Shown one piece after another: positions 33,093-44,444 of a stretch of 64,000 nt of DNA (positions are counted from its first letter, which is position 1; every line of letters begins with the position of its first letter). Position numbers and translations under genes: made by a program. Source of the DNA: Batrachochytrium dendrobatidis JAM81 (taxonomy: Eukaryota; Chytridiomycota; Chytridiomycetes; Rhizophydiales). The stretch lies in contig NW_006281100.1 of NCBI RefSeq assembly GCF_000203795.2, positions 1-64,000 of the forward strand. Reading direction: 5' to 3'. The notes under the pieces were generated by a model. It did no database searches. It saw only the letters and a program-made list of their open reading frames with translations, and was not told where the DNA came from.

Positions 33093-34295
33093 TTACGGGA
33101 CCGCAGAATCCATTGAATAATAATCATCCCACTTCTTCATGGTTTCCTTCTCTTTCCATTCCAGACATTTCCGGAATATAGTAGGGTTAGTCACATGAAC
33201 TGAAGTATTCATTATGAGTGGGTTATCTGTTTTTGTCGAGCCTTCAATCAAGCGATAAAATATCATATCAGCCGATTCTTGATTCAATGCTACTACCGCA
33301 AGTACGACTTTATATCTGTCTTCTACAATAACCGAATCAGAAATGGAGACGATTTTCAAATAGAACAGCGGAATCTCGGTGCTCAAGTTGATAAACCAAC
33401 CGTGAAGGTCCATTGACATTGCTAGCCTATTGTTTGGGTCTTTGTCGTATTTTTCATAAGAGGGGTAGTTTCTACAATGAGAGTCAGATATCAAGTGACA
33501 GCTTTCTGCTTTCCCCATCGAACCAAAAATTGACAATTTTTCGATTCTTTGGTATTTGAACTCGTCGCTTGTTTTTTCAAAGGTTGAAAACTGAATGGTT
33601 ATTACAGACTGAGTGTCTTGTGGCAATTCAGAATCAGTAGGGATGTAATCCTTATAATAGATTCTTTCTCCAAGCTGAGCGGTTGAGGTTGTAGAAACAC
33701 TGGAATTAATTGTCAGGCTGTTCATAGGAGAGTTGATGGTAATCGATTCATTTCGTAAGTGACTATCGAAGCGAAGGGCGTTTTCTTTTGTTTCGAATAA
33801 TACATTGATTTTGAGAGTGGGTTTGTTTTCCTCATAAAAGAAAGCTGGTTGCCCTGATTCGTAGTAACCAAGATAGTTATCAGCATTTCGATACATACGA
33901 GAACAAACACCTTTTACGGCTAAGGAATCCGAGAGAGCGCCAGAAACTTTCCAATACGTTGGTATACCTTTTCTGACAAAGTCATTGATTCCTACGGTAG
34001 GACCATGAACAATACCTGACTTGATGACAAGTGGTTGGTCGTAGAAACCAACTGGATGCTGAATGGAGGTCAACAGAGTATTCCCGGGAATGGCTGGACC
34101 ATCCACCACAAAATGGATGGTGAGGTCTCCAACAAAAGCAGAAGCAAGAGGAGAGTTGGGAAGTGCTTGGAAAGCAGCAATCAGTTTTGATACACTGTCA
34201 AGTGGTCTTTTTCTTTCTAGTTCTCCATTGAAGTGGGTTTCGATTTCCACTGGCTGATAGTCCAGATATTTGATGTAAAACCTTTCATTTTCCAT
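33093..34295 (-). CDS. Candidate CRN-type effector with HNH-like nuclease region
   Basis: A single-exon product of 400 residues. The first about 100 residues (MENERFYIKYLDYQPVEIET on) look like a small alpha/beta header of the kind that opens CRN proteins. The middle (about 125-190) has GVCSRMYRNADNYLGYY. At about 270-300 lies SHCRNYPSYEKYD followed by PNNRLAMSMDLHGWF; the order His, Asn-Arg-Leu, Leu-His-Gly is the pattern of HNH endonucleases associated with CRN and RHS-type effectors. The C-terminal part ends KKWDDYYSMDSAVP. There is no classical signal peptide, as is common for chytrid CRNs. The HNH reading is by motif order only; the frame is intact. Confidence 0.65.
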   Translation of the reverse strand: MENERFYIKYLDYQPVEIETHFNGELERKRPLDSVSKLIAAFQALPNSPLASAFVGDLTIHFVVDGPAIPGNTLLTSIQHPVGFYDQPLVIKSGIVHGPTVGINDFVRKGIPTYWKVSGALSDSLAVKGVCSRMYRNADNYLGYYESGQPAFFYEENKPTLKINVLFETKENALRFDSHLRNESITINSPMNSLTINSSVSTTSTAQLGERIYYKDYIPTDSELPQDTQSVITIQFSTFEKTSDEFKYQRIEKLSIFGSMGKAESCHLISDSHCRNYPSYEKYDKDPNNRLAMSMDLHGWFINLSTEIPLFYLKIVSISDSVIVEDRYKVVLAVVALNQESADMIFYRLIEGSTKTDNPLIMNTSVHVTNPTIFRKCLEWKEKETMKKWDDYYSMDSAVP

Positions 34296-34299
34296 TGTA

Positions 34300-36060
34300 G
34301 TTTACTGAAGAGAAATGAAAGAATTGAATGGAATGAAATAGAATAAGAATGGAATGAAGAAAAGAATAGAAAAGAAAAGAAAAAATTGGACTTTAAATCC
34401 AAAACTCGATATCATATGAATAATGTGAAACAAATTCACACTTTGAATAGTGTTTAAACATTTGTCATGTGATTATTTGTATTGTTCAATCGAGTGTCAA
34501 TTCAACTCAGCAATTGATTACATCATTCATATAATGACTCGAGTCTTTTATTCAACATTTTAATATTCAATTATTGTTAATCAGTCAATTGTTGGATTAG
34601 TAAATGTGTTACAAAACATTCATTTACATACTGAATCTGACAAGTGGATAATGATTGTTCCAATCAACAATTGGATTGAATTGACTGCAATATTGTCATT
34701 GATTGCAGTCACTGTTGACCAATACATTGTAATACATTGACAGTCTCGACATCAACATTGTCATTCATGTCAAGTTGTGTGTAGTTGCTAATATTACACC
34801 ACAACAATACTATCAACTTTCAAGTCCTGTGATACACCGTTTCAACCATAACCGGATCGATGTTGATCACTTGTCAATACACGGGTCAGTTGTATAATCG
34901 TACAACTGTTGGTTAACCAATGTTTGACTGTCGATATTTGAATCATGAATATTGTCCAACATAATCGTCACTAACACTGTCGTTGTCGTTTGATTGCCTT
35001 GTTCTATGAATAATCATTGTAATGTCATTTGTTCAGTTGTTGTTGGTTTATTGAAACCATGTCACAATTCTTGATATATTGCACATGATCTTGTAATTGT
35101 TGGTGTTGTCTGTAGTGATTCTGTCAATGTATACGAATGTCACTTGTTGCTAATTGGTAGTTGTTTATGACTAATACACAACCGATCAGGTTTGGTGACC
35201 ATTTTATGCACATATATATTTGACATTATATCGGACTGTTATGTTGTTTGATCCAATAGTAGTATATGTCAGTCATACTATAATACTACAGGTTTGTTGC
35301 AATATTCATACAACCTATATCCAAAACTGCACAAACACTGTCATTCAAGATTGACGAGTATGCAATCATAAATGAATCCAACGCATTTTTGCTGTATATA
35401 ATTGTATCAAATGTCGTGTTTGTTGGCTTGACTGTTGACTTGACTAGATCTGATATTACACGGGCTATTCAACAATTGTATTGAATTCCGGTTAGTATCG
35501 AGTCATTTGAGTCGTTCAAGTAGTCAAGTTGCTTGGTTTGCAATGTGTTGTGTCCAAGAATCACTTGCAATCAAACCATTACCAAACCACAGGTTAACAA
35601 CACCAAATGATATATGACTGGTTATATTAACACATTGCAAACACTCGACGAACTAGCCATGAATCAGGTTCAATCATCAACCGCCAATATTGTCAAAGTG
35701 TGTATTCCTGGTTTAGTTGATGATGATCCGAGTATGCGGTATTCGTCACAGTTTGATTTGGTCCAAACAGGTTTTGTAATGGTTTCAACAATGTCTGATG
35801 AATGACATGCTACAATCGCAGTATATTGATATTACCGCATGATACAACTGTTTGGTTGACCAAACGACTCGAATGTTGATGGATTATTATGCCAATCGAC
35901 TGTTTTGACCTAATATCACCACACTTGACATGCCAACACATGCGACATATGATGGAGTGTGTAATTGCAGTTTGATTGATTCAATGTTGTGTTACAACAT
36001 GTGTTACAACATCAGTCACCATGTGGGTTATAGTTTGTATATCCAACAACACATTAGAGT
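34300..36060. other. Intergenic, no gene recognised
   Basis: Immediately upstream of the HNH-like gene is a purine-rich stretch (34320-34390) that may be part of its promoter. The remaining 1.7 kb is AT-rich with short frames such as 35614-35805 and no motif. Confidence 0.55.
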
Positions 36061-36069
36061 GATTGATTG

Positions 36070-36860
36070 TCGTTCCGATTGATCAAATGTCAATATGTTT
36101 GTACAACAGTTTGGTACAACCGACTGTCTGGATTATTATCACACGAGTCAATGCTGACCTGATTTGCGATATTCAGTGTTGTTGGAATATCAACACAACA
36201 TCAACATCAAACATCAGATCGACACTGCACGTTGATGTTGATGAATGCAACATGAATATTGAAACAATGCATCATAATGCGTACAAGTCGCAGATTGCAG
36301 TTCAGACTCAATGCAAAGTGCACATTGTTACAGTTTGGTCATGAACAAAGCGATACGCACAATGTGCAGTTCATGTCTACGACTCGACTGATTGGTAGAC
36401 AACGACCATTTGCATTGTTGAACAGTAAACTGAACAGTAAATGACCATCAAACGCATGGCTTGGTATCGACATTCAAGCAATCACCATGATTGTAATATT
36501 TGCAAGTTGTCCACAAGTTGTTTACAAACGACCATCAATTGACAATGACATGCATGTGCATGTGCATAGTTGACTATACAATACACTACATGAACCAATA
36601 TTGCTGACTGAATACAGGTCACAACTGCGAGTATCCATGTGATAATGGACTGACATTGGTGTTGATATCGAATTGATTGACTAATCGATCATCATCAATT
36701 GCATCAGTGACTGGTATATTCAACTGATATACACCATGTCCGAGTTTGATACATGTCGATATATGCGTGTCAATCAGCAATGCATATTTGTGGCCATTAC
36801 AGTCGAATGTGAGTCGAGTCGATCATTAAACCAACGAATCAATGATTGCATTATAATTGA
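36070..36860 (+). repeat. Inverted repeat partner of 9920-10690
   Basis: Reverse-complement match to 9920-10690. It is followed within 40 bp by the block at 36900 that matches 16095, so the 36.1-37.2 kb stretch joins pieces that are separate elsewhere in the window. Confidence 0.8.
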
Positions 36861-36899
36861 CCAATATCGAACCGGCTGATGACTCAATCTGCATCCGAC

Positions 36900-37213
36900 T
36901 TTGAACAACTGTATTGCTCCGTTTGTTGTACAATGTACGACATGGTCAGTTGATGGTATCATGCAACCATGCAACTGACAAGTGATTGCAAGTCCAACTG
37001 GTAGTACAATCAACACTGGTTGTTATCAGGTTATTGATGTATATGGAACAAACCGTGTCAATGTATCAATCAACAATCCAGTAACTGTTGATGTAATACC
37101 CAACACAGTATACACAATCAATGATATGATTGTTGACCCATTCACAATACTCGATAAATACCAACATATCAGAAAATTTAAATTTATTCAAAATCAAAAT
37201 CATCGACACATCA
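36900..37213 (+). repeat. Conserved block shared with 16095-16400
   Basis: Copy 2 of the block. The peptide frame INTGCYQVIDVYGTN ... DPFTILDKYQH is open and extends a little upstream (IASPTGS). The first bases (36900-36925), read on the minus strand, keep a trace of the integrase-relic text that adjoins copy 1. Confidence 0.65.
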
Positions 37214-37837
37214 TCAATCTGAATCTGAATCTGATTCCGGTTCTTCAAATTTCAAACCATGCTTTTTCGTAAACACTTCCAATTCTTGTCTGATAGTGAA
37301 TACTTTTCCTTCTGCTTTTTCACAATCTTCTTTGAGTCGCTTTTCAATGCCTGGGTTGTGCTTTGACCCAGATATTTCTTCTCCCATTGCTAACGCTAAC
37401 TGTTTTTTGGATCCAGAGGCTTTATATTTATGATAGAGTTTGCATATCTTCCTTTCCACTTTTTTAGAAGCTACAAGTCTTTTCTTTATACCATAAAGAA
37501 TTACTTGATCTCTTTGGATTAATCCAGTCATTTGATTTGAAGCAGTACTGCCTGGCTTTTCTTCGTCTATTGGTTGTTGCTGATCTTGGCTGGAAGTACT
37601 TGAACTGGCTACATCAATTGATTGTTCCCGACCTCGTTTGGAAGCACTTGAACCAGACTCATTGGTTGGACGTTTGTGACCTCGTTTGGGAGTACTTGGA
37701 CCAGGCTCGTTGGTTGGGCTAGACACTTGACTAGAAGTGCTTGATGCCTGGACTGAACCATTGCCGTTATCTGAAACCAGTACTGCATTAGCGGTTGCTG
37801 CTGCGGTTAGTACGAATATAATATCAATGAACTTCAT
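37214..37837 (-). CDS. Secreted repeat protein, family E member 2
   Basis: 207 residues from MKFIDIIFVLTAAATANA, a signal peptide of about 18 residues. The repeat region (about 35-105) holds about four units around PGPSTPKRGHKRP / SGSSASKRGREQS / SSSTSSQDQQQP, against many more in E1. The C-terminal domain (about 110-207: YGIKKRLVASKKVERKICK, KKQLALAMGEEISGS, RQELEVFTKKHGLKF) aligns with E1 and ends in an acidic Asp/Ser tail. The difference in length between the paralogues is mostly repeat number. Function is unknown; export is inferred from the signal peptide. Confidence 0.8.
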   Translation of the reverse strand: MKFIDIIFVLTAAATANAVLVSDNGNGSVQASSTSSQVSSPTNEPGPSTPKRGHKRPTNESGSSASKRGREQSIDVASSSTSSQDQQQPIDEEKPGSTASNQMTGLIQRDQVILYGIKKRLVASKKVERKICKLYHKYKASGSKKQLALAMGEEISGSKHNPGIEKRLKEDCEKAEGKVFTIRQELEVFTKKHGLKFEEPESDSDSD

Positions 37838-37839
37838 TA

Positions 37840-38600
37840 GATTGCTGGATGGGTTTAAAAGATTGTTAGATGGGCAGATTGTTGATTATAAAACTGAGCG
37901 TAATCAATTGTATTTATACTTTTGTATAGCAAACCAACCCTTTAAGGTTAACCAACGACACAGGGTTACTTGATTGCTTGTAATGAGCCAATATCAAACT
38001 AGGCAGTATGTTACTCCCTAGCCACAATATCAATTTGATGATCATGTTGATTGAATTATGCTTTTACGACCCTTTGATCAGGTATTTTGAAAAGCACACC
38101 CTTCATGAGTGTTGTGTAACCGCAAACGCTTTGTTTTACAACCGTATTCGTGTCAAATGGATCACTCCAGTATTCATTGTGCAATGACTGTATTCTGCAT
38201 TGCAATATACAATGGCTACTACACATTGACTGCATTGCGTGTTCGATATACAACGACCATCATATGACACACAATCACACTATAATGTTGAATCTACACT
38301 TTGTGCACTCTTAGTAATCATACATTGTACGATCAACAAATTTGAACCCACATTCATGTATTGTGTTTGACTGTCAATATTGTCAATACAACTCTGTACA
38401 CACATTTATTGTATTCTGAATCACAGATACGATTGCAATCTAGTTCAACAACAATGATGACACATGTCAGTAATGCAACTGTTTATCACACACCAACACT
38501 GTTATTTAGGGGTCTATTTACATCAATATGGCTGCAAGTTGTCGTTATATCACGTATTATGGACATGGTTTTGATATTACGCATCCAGTTCCATCACATT
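37840..38600 (+). repeat. 5' flank of E2, segmental duplicate of 17350-18130
   Basis: Same order of words as the E1 flank: aaaccaaccctt, a gcttttacgaccctt stretch, the ttttacaaccgtattc motif at 38134, and the atcaatatggctgcaa core near 38523. From about 38600 it departs into other sequence. Confidence 0.8.
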
Positions 38601-39211
38601 GTTACTGGCACATTATTGTAACGATGTATACATCAAACACTGGCATGTCCTCATAACCATAACCAGTAAAATGACACTCGAGTTGTTTACTGTGATCAGT
38701 ATATGCAACCCAGTGCAACTACACATACTAGATCCAGTCTGTTGGTTGTTCCAGTTGACCTTGATTCACTTTTGACGTTTTGTCCGAGATTGACAATACA
38801 AATGTGTCAAGCTGAACCCAAACTACGCGACTCGACTGTTTGTGTCAATTGGATCGTGACTGAACTATGTGATCATGATGTGTATTCAATTCATACCATG
38901 CATTACTAATGCAATAGTATGTGATCATCGTGTATCAAACAACTACAATACACACTGGACCAATCCAATACATGCACGGCTTGGACATATCACACAATCA
39001 AACATGAACACACCACATTAAAAATACATATAGTATCAGTTTGTCACTAATGAATTGTATTCAGTCGAGTTTATTGAGAGTCGTTGTGTGACTATTTGAT
39101 CAGCTGTAGTTAATTGTTAACACCAAGAGTCCCGATGTACATCATATCAACTATAAAATAATCATGGCCACCATCCATTCAACAAATAACCAATTTTATT
39201 ACTATATCTGC

Positions 39212-40878
39212 TTAGTCCTCAAATTTCCTGTAATTAAACTTTAGCCGCCTACTACCACGACGAAGAGTACCACGAAGAGTACTACCAAGTCGCGACAATG
39301 ATCTCCCGGGAGTAGATGTGACATCTGAACCTGAAGTACTTGGTTGTTCAGGCAATCTAACAGTATGTATCAAATTCATGATCAGTATCAGTATATCAAT
39401 CCACACACCCACACATCAATATCAAACAACTTACTGTGATAATGGCCAGAGCACCTGATCATTGTTTGAAATAATAGGATATCCGTCAGTCGAGACTTCA
39501 CATCCACATCCAGGACCAAATCCAATGCGTACATTTTGTCGATCAAATGTCAATCCAAGTCGGGTCATAAATGATGCACCAAGAACTACATTGTCATTTG
39601 AACCAACTTCTACAGTAAACAGGACTATAATTCGACATGTACATTAGTCAGACTAATCAAACAACACATATTGCATACAATTGTCAAATACTTACATTTT
39701 TTAGAATCATATCTCTGTATATAGTCTCGAGGACCCAGTGTGATTGTTACAACGGAATTGCTATTGTCATCAGTTACGGGGGTTTGAGCAAACATTACAA
39801 TTGAAAGCGTCGGCAGCTTGCTCCAATCAATATTAAAATCGGATTGGGACATTAGATAGTTGTTTTTTAAGGTGCTTTTAACCATTATTTTGCTGAGCTT
39901 GCGCCTAAGCATATTACCTTTGGTAGTGATTGCATTATTATCAAGAATAGCATTGATCAGCACATCCACGACTGTTTTAGGAAAACGTATATATGTAAAG
40001 CATGTATGTAGATATGAATACAGAGTACGTCCATTTTCCACAACTTGCTGGAATTCCTCGGGTAGATCCACTTGTTTGCCATTGACTAGTATACTTTTGA
40101 TGTTGACAGTAAAGTAACCGTCTGGTGGTGATTCTACCCATGCGACACTGCTTCCATCCGTTCCGCATTTTGCAGCTACGTCCGTATTTCCTATATTGAT
40201 GAAACTTTCTTGCAGCATTCCATACGGACATATTTGAAGACCAATCTCGTTTCTAGGAATGACATCATGATTGTACAAAACATCCATTGCAGTGGCTGGT
40301 GGATGATGTTTTGACAACGAGGGATAGGCAAACCCAAATACTCCTTGATCGATTCTTCCACCAATACCAACTAGATCTGGCGATTGTTTTTGAACTGCTA
40401 GTACTGGTAAATTGATGTCAGTTATACTAGTACCCGGAATCGTCACATCGGCGTAGGAACTAAACCCATTATACTCTTCGTTTTTGTACTTTATAGTAAA
40501 GGGCTGTCCATTTGGAGTGTGTTGCGGAGTCAAACCTACATCGTTGCTTGAACTAGGAAGTGGTACGACTATATCGGAAACTGATGAATCGACTCGTAAA
40601 TTCAACTATTTTAAACAACATAAGTGTGAGATTGATTAAGCGTGGTGTAAACTGATATCAAACTACAATGCATAGCATGACATGATACATACACCGACCC
40701 CATGAACATTGACTTTCATTGTGAAACATTTGTTAGCATCACCATCCAATTCAACGGGTGATCGTTTTGATAGCCTATTGTTTGATTGACTGTCAATTCC
40801 AATTGGTGATTCTAATGCAAGTCGAACTGCAGCAACCGCCTGCAACGCAAGTATAACGCATTCTAGAGTAATCAACAT
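39212..40878 (-). CDS. Aspartic-protease-like secreted protein C2
   Basis: Four exons on the minus strand: 40878-40693, 40605-39696, 39624-39435 and 39356-39212, giving 476 residues with consistent phases. The signal peptide (MLITLECVILALQAVAAVRL) and SKRS site are as in C1. The first catalytic block is VDSSVSDIVVPL (Asp-Ser-Ser). The second is AILDNNAI (Asp-Asn-Asn), so both sites lack the Gly and the second also lacks Ser. This argues for a pseudoenzyme. The closing strand FMTRLGLTFDR and GFGPGCGCEV are kept. The tail exon is Arg/Ser-rich (STLRGTLRRGSRRLKFNYRK). The exon 4 acceptor used in C1 is changed here, and the next AG six bases later keeps the frame. It lies in a 2.3-kb duplicate of the C1 locus. 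Confidence 0.85.
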
Positions 40879-41239
40879 TGTATGAGTAGTGTAATGGAAA
40901 TGGGTTGAATCTGATACATGACTGCCGTTTTATAACGACGGTAGCTTCAAGGGCGACAATCAACACTTTCAAATGGATATTTAGAAAACACCAAATGCAT
41001 CATGTAGGGTGAGCAAGCTCAGAAACACCCTGTAGGGTGAATCAATATACAAGCATCCCTGTTAATATGAAAAATCAACTTTAGTAGTATGCTGCATTAG
41101 CATTTCCAGCTGCGGTCATGTATCCAGTGATCAGATAGTGTCAGACCATTACCATGATTATGGATAAATATCATCACATATACAATCCATTACTACAACA
41201 TATACTGTCACTGTATACCAAATACTTGACTGACTTTTT

Positions 41240-42140
41240 CATTGGTATGACTGCATGGTCATTTTAGGTTAATGTAGACTGTACACATCAAACATTTCTG
41301 ATTGTGTCACAACATGATCAACATCAAACTCGGTAAACTGTCATCGCTACATCGAATGAGCGACGTTGTACTATAATTGAATTGGAGATTGGCAGGTCGT
41401 TCAACAAACTGGCCGTGTCAACAGGTCAGATTGTCATCGTGTACATGAACCACAATGGATGATCATGTCATTCAAATCAGCACACAATCTACTGATATAT
41501 GCAAAACAACAACACCAATACAATCCAGATCAAACCCAATCACAAACGTGGTGTTGAATCCAGTGCATGCGAGTACTTTTTAAACACATGATACACACTG
41601 ATGGTGATGGTTGCTGACAGTCACATTGCAATGTACATGTCCAATAGTGTCCACTGTCATGTCGATTGTTGCTATCCGTGACATTCAACTAGATTACAAT
41701 CAATGTCTAACAAATACAACACAGTAAACTAGCCACGAGTATCCAAGAGTATGTCAATTGATGTGATCCAACAAAACAGCATAGTATTGACTGTTTTGTT
41801 AAAGTGCATTCAATCAAGACACTCCAGCATCTCGAGTAGAAATATCAGATTTGTTCACCTTTGCACTGAATCCACAACAAATCGCACAGATTACAAGCAA
41901 AGTTTGAACAAATCGAAATAGCTCAAATTTACAGCTAAAACCAAAATGGTATACAATCGCATTGATGTAGAGTTGAACACTATATTGCAGTGATTGACTG
42001 TTGATTTGGAATAAACAATGCTGAATATTGGTTGTAGTTTTGTACTTGACATTGACTGTTGACTCAATATACATTATGAATTATTATAAACAGTGTCGAT
42101 GATATGATGCTCACAAACTATGATTTTGAACTGGAATAGT
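41240..42140. other. Intergenic, no gene recognised
   Basis: Short frames only. The left edge is the end of the C2 segmental duplicate. Nothing else is identified. Confidence 0.5.
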
Positions 42141-42164
42141 CTTGAATCAGCGTTTGTCGTTTCT

Positions 42165-42655
42165 GTTGTATTCTGAATCACGGATACGATCACAATATAG
42201 TTCAACAACAATGATGACACATGTCAATAATGCAACTGTTTATCACACACCAACACTGTTATTTAGTGGTCCATTTACATCAATATGGCTGCAAGTTGTT
42301 GTTATATCACATATTCTGGACATGGTTTTGATATTACGCATCCAGTTCCATCATATTGTTTTTGACCCATTATTGTAATGCTGTATGTCACCATAATCAT
42401 GGACATGAACATGAGCATGTGGTTTCACGTATAATATTACAACCACGCATGTCGTTGGTTGAATCATCACTACTAGTGTATACTACACTACATGTATGTA
42501 TGTTGACATGTGTTGTACCAAGTTGGTTGCATTGCTACAATATGGCATGCTCCAACCTGTTTGGATTACAGTTGTGCAACATATTGATATTGTACACATG
42601 TGATACTGGCCACCAACAAAGTGATCAGCGGTATTCGATCGTATCATTCAATTGA
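42165..42655 (+). repeat. Segmental duplicate of 17940-18440
   Basis: Close match through ttctgaatcacggatacgat, the catcaatatggctgcaagtt core and aaagtgatcagcggtattcg. It ends near 42655, beyond which the flanks differ. Confidence 0.85.
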
Positions 42656-43189
42656 TCATCCAATCACATAATCAATACACGTCAACATACTCCACTGCAT
42701 GTACTGGATCATGACAACAACCTATCCAATACATGTCAACTGATACAATTACCAACCATTGCATGATTTCAGTTGCCAATCAAGTCGATACTATGATATT
42801 GTTCAATGTCAAGTATACAACCAAATCGACAAGACACAGTCCAGACTGATCCAATATTGTATCATTGTACAAGTCGACTGTTTAATCGATGTGATACTTT
42901 AACTGATCATCACTGTATACCATACTTGCAAACATTGTAAATTCTAAACTACACAATCAATATTGGTCATGACATGATCAACAAGCAATGATGCTTGTAA
43001 ATATGTTGACCATACAATACATGAATGACCGACATTCCATCGTCATACTTGGTCTGTGTTTGACAGCCTGATTTACCAGTTGCTTGTACAACATTACACA
43101 ATCAATCAACTACAGTCGAATGCACAGTCAAGCAGTAGCTAATCAAGATTACACACCATACAAAGGGAGCATCCCTTTTGGGCTAGTCT

Positions 43190-43364
43190 GACATTGATAG
43201 TAATAAACCAATACTAACCCTGACAACAACACTAGTTCCTTAGGAAGGTCATTCAAGGAACATGCTTTTAATACTATTCATCCAATAACAGATACAAGTG
43301 CAATTCAAAAACTGACCTATTGAATGACAGCCATATACAACTTGCTTATAATCAAACCAGTAGA
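43190..43364 (+). promoter_or_regulatory. Family D promoter block (D3), TATA word altered
   Basis: It contains ctgacaacaacactagttcc, ttcaaggaacatgcttttaa and aattcaaaaactgacc in the same order as D2. Where D2 has TATATAAATA, this copy reads cagatacaag, so the TATA-like word is lost. A different start-site arrangement or weaker expression is possible. Confidence 0.55.
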
Positions 43365-44444
43365 ATGAAACTCTTGGCTGCTGTATTGGTATCGATCCTG
43401 CTTGCTTTCTCAGTTGCTACAGCCAACACTGTTCTTCCTAGCGTAACTACAAGTACTTATTTTAGCTCTTGTACAGTCCTTTCCAGTACGACTACAAGCA
43501 CTGATCCTAGCTCTTCAACAGCTCTTTCCGTGTCAATTGTAAATATTGAATTTAGCTCTGGGAGAACTTTCAATGCAGACTTGATTAACCAAAGTATATT
43601 TTCAGTCGAGGTTAAAAATATGGTCAACGACTACTTGCAAAAAAAACATGATTATGGAGAAGCAATCAAAATACGCAACTCGGCAAGAGATACGGTTGTT
43701 GTTCAAAAACAAACGATAGCTGAACTAAATGAAAGATATCAGCAGCTTAAACGCAAATCTCAGAAAAGCAAGAATGCTTTAAAGCACAAGAGTAGACTTG
43801 ATAGGCTTAAGCTTGAACTTGAAAACCAATCTTCCAGAGTTTTTAGACTTCAAAAGCACATGCACGCACTCGAGTATGAACATGATCAGGCATCGCTCAA
43901 ACTAGAACAACAAGGAAGAAGACTTGCAGATATATTTCTCGGAGAATTTCCAGATGCCTCGCGGATTTCTTTGCGTGTAGACTTGGAACCAAAGCCCGTC
44001 TTTATAACACTAGCCGACAATCTACCCAACAACCTACCCAATAGCATACCAAACCGATCGTCAAGATCTATACGCAATTTCTTCAGTAAGATCCAGACTC
44101 GACTACAGAAAACTAATCAAAATACTGATTTACCTCCATCATATAAACGTGTAATGAGGAAACCTGAACGTTATAAAGTGACCCAACAAGGCCCTGTGAC
44201 TTTACCTCCATCATATGAACAGGTAATTATGCATCCTGAAAATTTTGACAAGGTCTTGAAAGATCCTGGCATTCAATACCCACCATTAGAGGAAATGCCT
44301 ATAGTTCAACCCATTCAATCAACCTCCAGAACCTCATCCAGTCTACAAAGAACTGCCTCCAGTTTACAAAGAGGAACCTCCAGGCTTGTGCATAATGTTG
44401 GATCATTCTTTCAGCAACCCAGAAATGATGATTCGCCCGTTTGA
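43365..44444 (+). CDS. Secreted coiled-coil protein with PPSY motifs, family D member 3
   Basis: 359 residues from MKLLAAVLVSILLAFSVATA (signal peptide about 20). Then come a Ser/Thr-rich linker (about 22-60), a long Lys/Glu/Gln coiled coil (about 85-195), a short basic amphipathic part (SRSIRNFFSKIQTRLQ) and two repeats carrying LPPSY (LPPSYKRVMRKPERYK and LPPSYEQVIMHPENFD), with a third partial YPPLEE. The tail ends NVGSFFQQPRNDDSPV, matching the D2 tail. PPxY motifs are known ligands of WW domains; whether they work here is not shown. The frame is intact and the gene is the best-preserved of the three D members. Confidence 0.8.
   Translation: MKLLAAVLVSILLAFSVATANTVLPSVTTSTYFSSCTVLSSTTTSTDPSSSTALSVSIVNIEFSSGRTFNADLINQSIFSVEVKNMVNDYLQKKHDYGEAIKIRNSARDTVVVQKQTIAELNERYQQLKRKSQKSKNALKHKSRLDRLKLELENQSSRVFRLQKHMHALEYEHDQASLKLEQQGRRLADIFLGEFPDASRISLRVDLEPKPVFITLADNLPNNLPNSIPNRSSRSIRNFFSKIQTRLQKTNQNTDLPPSYKRVMRKPERYKVTQQGPVTLPPSYEQVIMHPENFDKVLKDPGIQYPPLEEMPIVQPIQSTSRTSSSLQRTASSLQRGTSRLVHNVGSFFQQPRNDDSPV

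Noticed and set aside
36063..36344. 93-codon frame conserved with 10436-10687
   Set aside because: Both lie in an inverted repeat, stops follow directly and no domain is seen, so I list the repeat but not a gene.
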